A stretch of DNA of 18,287 bases from an uncultured Oscillospiraceae bacterium. GTDB lineage: Bacteria; Bacillota; Clostridia; Oscillospirales; Oscillospiraceae. Numbering within the stretch: the first letter of the stretch is position 1; each line of letters begins with the position of its first letter. The notes beneath the pieces were generated by a model. It did no database searches and was not told the origin of the DNA. It saw only the letters and a program-made list of their open reading frames with translations. The stretch lies in the NCBI GenBank assembly GCA_900756575.1, contig CAAEKQ010000059.1:1-18287 (forward strand). The letters run 5' to 3'. Below are positions 15,082 to 18,287 of this stretch, piece by piece. The position numbers were made by a program, and so were the translations under genes.

Positions 15082-15115
15082 TTTTACTCACTTTCTACAA
15101 AGTGTCCGAAAACGG

Positions 15116-15143
15116 TTGACATTGCATATTTTTCTGCTATAAT
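15116..15143 (+). promoter_or_regulatory. promoter of metK
   Basis: Consensus -35 TTGACA (15116-15121), 16-bp spacer, extended -10 TGC-TATAAT (box at 15138-15143). It drives the SAM riboswitch leader. Confidence 0.88.
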
Positions 15144-15144
15144 C

Positions 15145-15171
15145 CAATACGCAATTATGTATTGCATAATT
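15145..15171 (+). repeat. overlapping short inverted repeats at the metK transcription start
   Basis: CAATAC (15145-15150) pairs with GTATTG (15159-15164), GCAAT (15151-15155) with ATTGC (15161-15165), and AATTATG (15153-15159) with CATAATT (15165-15171). These pairings are mutually exclusive and lie between the -10 box and the riboswitch. They could be an operator or merely reflect AT-rich sequence. Confidence 0.35.
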
Positions 15172-15180
15172 CAATATAAG

Positions 15181-15275
15181 CCCTTATTAAGAGTGGTGGA
15201 GGGATCGGCCCTATGAAGCCCGGCAACCTGCAAGCGCAAGGTGCCAAATCCGGCGGTGCAAATCGAAAGATGAGG
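15181..15275 (+). promoter_or_regulatory. SAM-I (S-box) riboswitch of metK
   Basis: The conserved S-box core is present in order: TTAAGAG-TGGTGGAGGGA (about 15188-15203), CGGCCCTATGAAGCCCGGCAACC split around 15206-15228, GGTGCCAAATCC (15240-15251), GGTGCAAATCG-AAAGATGAG (to 15274). P1 forms from CTTAT (15183-15187) and ATGAG (15270-15274). Binding of S-adenosylmethionine stabilises this fold and favours the terminator just downstream, so metK is made when SAM is low. The stretch 15082-15361 holds only the promoter, this switch, its terminator and the metK ribosome site. Confidence 0.96.
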
Positions 15276-15293
15276 TTTTTATGCTCACTACAA

Positions 15294-15317
15294 CCCGCCG
15301 AAATCCGGCGGGTTTTT
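15294..15317 (+). terminator. riboswitch-controlled terminator of metK
   Basis: CCCGCCG (15294-15300) pairs with CGGCGGG (15306-15312), followed by TTTTT. It lies about 20 nt after the SAM-I core and about 45 nt before the metK start: the off switch. Confidence 0.92.
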
Positions 15318-15361
15318 CTATGCATCCAAAACACAATCACAACCAAGAAAGGATGAATCAA

Positions 15362-16525
15362 ATGGAAAAGCGTATCTTTACATCGGAATCCGTAACGGAG
15401 GGACATCCCGATAAAATCTGCGATCAAATCTCTGACGGCGTATTGGACGCCATTCTCGAAAAAGACCCCAACGCCCGCGTGGCCTGCGAGACCATCACCA
15501 CCACCGGTATGGTGTTCGTCATGGGTGAAATCACCACCGACTGCTATGTAGACATTCCCGCCATCGCACGTGAGGTCATCTGCCGCATCGGCTATGACAA
15601 GCCCGAGTATGGCTTTGACGGCAACACCTGCTCCGTCATGACCGCCATCGACGGCCAGAGCCCCGACATTGCCCAGGGCGTCAACCATGCTTATGACGAT
15701 GAAAGCGAGACCGGCGCAGGCGATCAGGGCATGATGTTCGGCTATGCCTGCGACGAGACCCCCGAGCTGATGCCCGCGCCCATTTCCTTCGCCCATCAGC
15801 TGGCCCATAAGCTCACCGAGTGCCGGAAGTCCGGGCAGCTTCCCTGGCTGCGGCCCGACGGCAAGAGCCAGGTTTCCGTCCAGTACGGCGAGGACGGCAG
15901 CGTCGAGCGCATTGACGCGGTGGTGGTTTCCACCCAGCATTCCCCCGACATCGACATCGAGACTCTGCGGAAGGAAATCATCGAAAAGGTCATCAAGACC
16001 ACCCTGCCTGCCGAGCTGCTGGACGAGGACACCAAGTTCTTCGTGAACCCCACCGGACGCTTCGTGGTAGGCGGCCCCGTTGGCGATTCCGGTCTCACCG
16101 GCCGGAAGATCATTGTGGACACCTACGGCGGCTATGCTGCCCACGGCGGCGGCTGCTTCTCCGGCAAGGATCCCACTAAGGTAGACCGCAGCGCCGCTTA
16201 CATGGCCCGTCACATTGCCAAGAACATTGTAGCTGCCGGTCTTGCAAAGAAATGCCAAATTGAACTGGCCTACGCCATCGGCGTGGCACAGCCCGTTTCC
16301 GTGCTGGTAGACACCTACGGCACCGGTACCGTCAGCGATGAAACGCTGAGCAAGGCCGTCCGCCAGGTATTCGATCTGCGGCCCCAGGAGATCATCCGCT
16401 ATCTGGATCTCCGCCGCCCCATCTACTCCGCCACCGCCGCTTACGGTCACTTTGGCCGTCCCGAGCTGAACCTGCCCTGGGAGAAGATCGACCGGGTGGA
16501 GGAGCTCAAGAACGCAGTTCTATAA
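15362..16525 (+). CDS. metK: S-adenosylmethionine synthetase (methionine adenosyltransferase)
   Basis: This 387-residue cytosolic enzyme makes S-adenosylmethionine from methionine and ATP. Signatures: SVTEGHPDKICDQISD (residues 10-25), the ATP-site GAGDQGMMFGYACDE from 118, the loop TGRFVVGGPVGDSGLTGRK, and GGGCFSGKDPTKVDRSAAY. Length is normal. ATG 15362 has AAAGGA 8 nt upstream; an in-frame ATG at 15353 overlaps that ribosome site, and an open frame back to 15281 runs through the riboswitch terminator. It is regulated by the SAM-I riboswitch and appears to be a single-gene unit ending in a hairpin 15 bp after the TAA. Together with ahcY it covers two steps of the methyl cycle within this window. 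Confidence 0.98.
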   Translation: MEKRIFTSESVTEGHPDKICDQISDGVLDAILEKDPNARVACETITTTGMVFVMGEITTDCYVDIPAIAREVICRIGYDKPEYGFDGNTCSVMTAIDGQSPDIAQGVNHAYDDESETGAGDQGMMFGYACDETPELMPAPISFAHQLAHKLTECRKSGQLPWLRPDGKSQVSVQYGEDGSVERIDAVVVSTQHSPDIDIETLRKEIIEKVIKTTLPAELLDEDTKFFVNPTGRFVVGGPVGDSGLTGRKIIVDTYGGYAAHGGGCFSGKDPTKVDRSAAYMARHIAKNIVAAGLAKKCQIELAYAIGVAQPVSVLVDTYGTGTVSDETLSKAVRQVFDLRPQEIIRYLDLRRPIYSATAAYGHFGRPELNLPWEKIDRVEELKNAVL

Positions 16526-16540
16526 TTCAGTTCTATGTGT

Positions 16541-16577
16541 CTTCTGCCGTCCACTGGGGCGGCAGAAGTTCTTTGTT
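16541..16577 (+). terminator. terminator of metK
   Basis: CTTCTGCCG (16541-16549) pairs with CGGCAGAAG (16560-16568) around a 10-nt loop, followed by TTCTTTGTT. Confidence 0.82.
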
Positions 16578-16587
16578 CCGAAAAAAG

Positions 16588-16617
16588 TTGTCATGTTGCC
16601 TGGAAATGTGGTAGAAT
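16588..16617 (+). promoter_or_regulatory. promoter of the D-hydroxyacid dehydrogenase/exonuclease pair
   Basis: -35 TTGTCA (16588-16593), 18-bp spacer, extended -10 TGG-TAGAAT (box at 16612-16617). The leader would be about 20 nt. Confidence 0.7.
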
Positions 16618-16644
16618 AGCAAAAAACTCCGGGAGGGAATTGCA

Positions 16645-17634
16645 ATGCGTCTTTTTGTCTTCGGCTGCCGCCCTTATGATGAGGATGAAATTTTTCGTCG
16701 ACTGGCGCTGGAATACCACAGGGAAATCAGTTGTACACCGGAACAACTGACCATGGACAACCTGGAGTATTACATTCCCATGCTCCGGGGCCACAAGGCG
16801 GTCTCCGTCGTGGCAACGCCCATCAACCGGGAGATGCTGGAGGCTATGCACGAGGCTGGGGTTCGGCTCCTCAGCACCCGCACCATCGGCTATGACCATA
16901 TTGAAATTGCCGCCGCAAAAGCGCTGGGCATCACCGTCTGCAATGCCGGTTATGACCCGGATGCCGTGGCGGACTACGCGGTCATGCTGATGCTCATGGC
17001 CCTGCGGAACGAAAAGCGGATTTTGCAGCGGGCAAATCTCCATGACTTCTCCACGCCGGGACTGATCGGGCGGCAGCTGCGCGGCTGTACCGTGGGCATC
17101 GTCGGGGCCGGGAAAATCGGCGCCCGGGTGATGGAATCTATCCGTGGCTTTGGCTGCAAGGTGCTCTATTGGAACCGCACCCCAAAATCCGGTCTGCCCG
17201 GAACGCAGGTACTCTTTGATGTGCTCTGCCGGGAAAGCGACATTCTTTCGCTGCATCTTCCCCTGACCGAAGAAACCCATCATTTCATCAGCCGCGAGGT
17301 GATCGCCTCCATGAAGCCCGGCGCAATTCTGGTGAACACCGCCCGGGGCGCGCTGGTGGATTCCGAGGCTTTGATCGACGCGTTGGAATCCGGGCACCTG
17401 GGCGGCGCGGCCTTGGACGTGGTAGAAGGGGAGGCCGGGCTGTATCATTTCAATAAAATGTCCGACCAGATCAAAAACCGCTCCCTGAGCATCCTTAAGG
17501 ATATGCCCAACGTGATTGTAACGCCCCACATGGCATTTTACACCCGGGAAGCCGTGGAGCAGATGGCCCGATGCAGCCTCGAAGCCTGCCGGTACTTTGA
17601 AGCCGGCGGGAAAAATCCCTGGAAAATCTGCTGA
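16645..17634 (+). CDS. VanH-like D-2-hydroxyacid dehydrogenase (probable D-lactate dehydrogenase)
   Basis: This 329-residue cytosolic NAD(P)-dependent enzyme of the D-isomer 2-hydroxyacid dehydrogenase family most likely interconverts pyruvate and D-lactate. The nucleotide-binding loop is GIVGAGKIG (151-159). Catalytic residues are Arg234 (NTARGALVD), Glu263 (DVVEGE) and His295 (TPHMAFYT). The segment LDVVEGEAGLYHFN and the TPHxAFYT ending are typical of the D-LDH/VanH branch rather than of SerA or PdxB. After the second Rossmann strand the sequence reads LYWNRTPKSG, without the usual Asp and with an Arg, as seen in NADPH-using members such as VanH. The ATG has GGGAGGG 7 nt upstream. No VanA-type ligase or VanX is adjacent, so a fermentation or redox role is more likely than glycopeptide resistance. 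A DnaQ-type exonuclease follows 16 bp later. Confidence 0.88.
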   Translation: MRLFVFGCRPYDEDEIFRRLALEYHREISCTPEQLTMDNLEYYIPMLRGHKAVSVVATPINREMLEAMHEAGVRLLSTRTIGYDHIEIAAAKALGITVCNAGYDPDAVADYAVMLMLMALRNEKRILQRANLHDFSTPGLIGRQLRGCTVGIVGAGKIGARVMESIRGFGCKVLYWNRTPKSGLPGTQVLFDVLCRESDILSLHLPLTEETHHFISREVIASMKPGAILVNTARGALVDSEALIDALESGHLGGAALDVVEGEAGLYHFNKMSDQIKNRSLSILKDMPNVIVTPHMAFYTREAVEQMARCSLEACRYFEAGGKNPWKIC

Positions 17635-17650
17635 CGAGAAAGGAAAATCA

Positions 17651-18172
17651 ATGAACTATGTATGCAACGGCAGCTACAAGAGCTTTGTCTGCCTGGATTT
17701 TGAGACCACCGGCTTGTCCGGTAGTAAGGACAATGTAACGGAAATCGGCGCGGTCAAGGTGCTGGATGGGGAAGTGATACAGCGCTTTTCCACCCTGGTG
17801 AACCCCGGACGGCCCATCCCACCCCGGGTGGTGGCCCTCACCGGCATCACCAACGACATGGTTGAGGATTATCCCCGGATTCACGAGCTGCTGCCGATGT
17901 TTCTGGGCTTCCTGGGGAATCTGCCTCTGGTGTGCCACAATGCGAAATTCGACTGCAAGTTTTTAGAGCGGGATCTTTGCGCCATGGGACGTTCCATTGA
18001 AAATCCCGTGGATGATACCCTCCAGCTGTCCCGGCTGAAGCTCAAGGGCCTGCCCAGTTACAAGCTGGGATACCTAACGGACTATTTCAGCATCGAACTC
18101 AACGACGCCCACCGGGCCTGGTGCGATGCTGAGGCCACCGCGAACCTGTACTTAAGACTTCAGGCCGTATAA
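17651..18172 (+). CDS. DnaQ-type (DEDDh) 3'-5' exonuclease
   Basis: This 173-residue protein is a stand-alone DEDDh exonuclease domain of the RNase T/Pol III epsilon superfamily. Exo I is LDFETTG (Asp16, Glu18), Exo II is HNAKFD (Asp101) and Exo III is HRAWCDAEAT (His154, Asp159), so all five catalytic residues are present. VNPGRPIPPRVVALTGIT (50-67) is the usual segment between Exo I and II. There is no helicase, BRCT or GIY-YIG part. It may act as a proofreading-type or RNA/DNA trimming exonuclease; the exact substrate is not visible. ATG 17651 has AAAGGA at good spacing; an upstream in-frame ATG at 17597 lies inside the dehydrogenase gene. It is probably co-transcribed with the dehydrogenase, with no obvious functional link. 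Confidence 0.9.
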   Translation: MNYVCNGSYKSFVCLDFETTGLSGSKDNVTEIGAVKVLDGEVIQRFSTLVNPGRPIPPRVVALTGITNDMVEDYPRIHELLPMFLGFLGNLPLVCHNAKFDCKFLERDLCAMGRSIENPVDDTLQLSRLKLKGLPSYKLGYLTDYFSIELNDAHRAWCDAEATANLYLRLQAV

Positions 18173-18250
18173 AAAAACTCCCGAAACCGCTTGGCTTAAC
18201 AGTGATAAGGAACTAATTTACTTATCAACTGTTAGCTGACGGTTTCCGGG
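18171..18250 (-). terminator. long imperfect hairpin, oriented as a minus-strand terminator
   Basis: Outer arms CCCGAAACCG (18180-18189) and CGGTTTCCGGG (18240-18250, one bulged C) enclose GCT/AGC, AACAGT (18198-18203) with ACTGTT (18228-18233), and GATAAG (18204-18209) with CTTATC (18221-18226), with an 11-nt AT-rich loop. On the minus strand the stem is followed by AG and seven T (complement of 18171-18177, overlapping the exonuclease TAA). There is no T-run on the plus side. This suggests a minus-strand gene ending just beyond or within the right edge. The remaining 37 bp to the window end show no further feature that I can support. Confidence 0.6.
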
Positions 18251-18287
18251 GTGCATACGGACAAATCCCGTCTGATTTCTAACAGGA

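Noticed and set aside
15089..15104. Small hairpin CACTTT-CTAC-AAAGTG as terminator of the MBL gene
   Set aside because: The six-bp AT-rich stem has no following T-run and is too weak to call.
6050..17634. Glycopeptide resistance cluster, suggested by VanW- and VanH-like proteins in one window
   Set aside because: The two genes are about 8 kb apart, on opposite strands and separated by housekeeping genes. No VanA/B-type ligase, VanX, VanR or VanS is present. Both families are common in sensitive Clostridia.

Overview
The window reads as ordinary chromosomal DNA of a low-to-moderate-GC Firmicute, most likely a gut clostridium of the Oscillospirales/Ruminococcaceae type. This rests on a T-box leader on tyrS, a SAM-I riboswitch on metK, a VanW-family wall protein, a BMP-family nucleoside transporter in the nupNOPQ order, strong AGGAGG-type ribosome sites and sigma-A promoters with 16-18 bp spacers. 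The lineage is inferred from gene content and codon flavour only. No mobile element, CRISPR array, rRNA or tRNA gene was seen.

Layout. A gene tail of unknown function (+) enters from the left and ends in back-to-back terminators. Four transporter genes on the minus strand follow: two permeases, a double ATPase and a substrate-binding lipoprotein. Upstream of them on the same strand lie cytidine deaminase (cdd) and a large VanW-family membrane-anchored protein. The binding protein has its own promoter and terminator, and the ATPase-permease part has a second strong promoter. A divergent promoter region (8171-8487) then starts a plus-strand cassette of three genes without known function: a coiled-coil protein, a zinc-ribbon DUF4234 membrane protein and a DUF2752 membrane protein. 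The stop codon of the last one lies inside the promoter of tyrS, which carries a T-box leader with a TAC specifier.

After tyrS a bidirectional terminator separates it from convergent ahcY (minus). Divergent from ahcY runs a two-gene unit: a rhomboid-fold membrane protein that seems to lack the catalytic residues and ends in a zinc ribbon, overlapping a lipoprotein with a ComEC-like metallo-beta-lactamase domain. metK follows under a SAM-I riboswitch, then a VanH-like D-2-hydroxyacid dehydrogenase with a DnaQ-type exonuclease 16 bp behind it. A long imperfect hairpin oriented as a minus-strand terminator closes the window.

How the genes connect. nupNOPQ plus cdd form a nucleoside uptake and pyrimidine salvage set. 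metK makes S-adenosylmethionine and ahcY clears S-adenosylhomocysteine, so two steps of the methyl cycle sit within 5 kb, but only metK shows a SAM switch. The least understood parts are the coiled-coil/DUF4234/DUF2752 cassette and the pseudo-rhomboid/MBL-lipoprotein pair. I do not see convincing evidence of a wholly new defence or mobile system.
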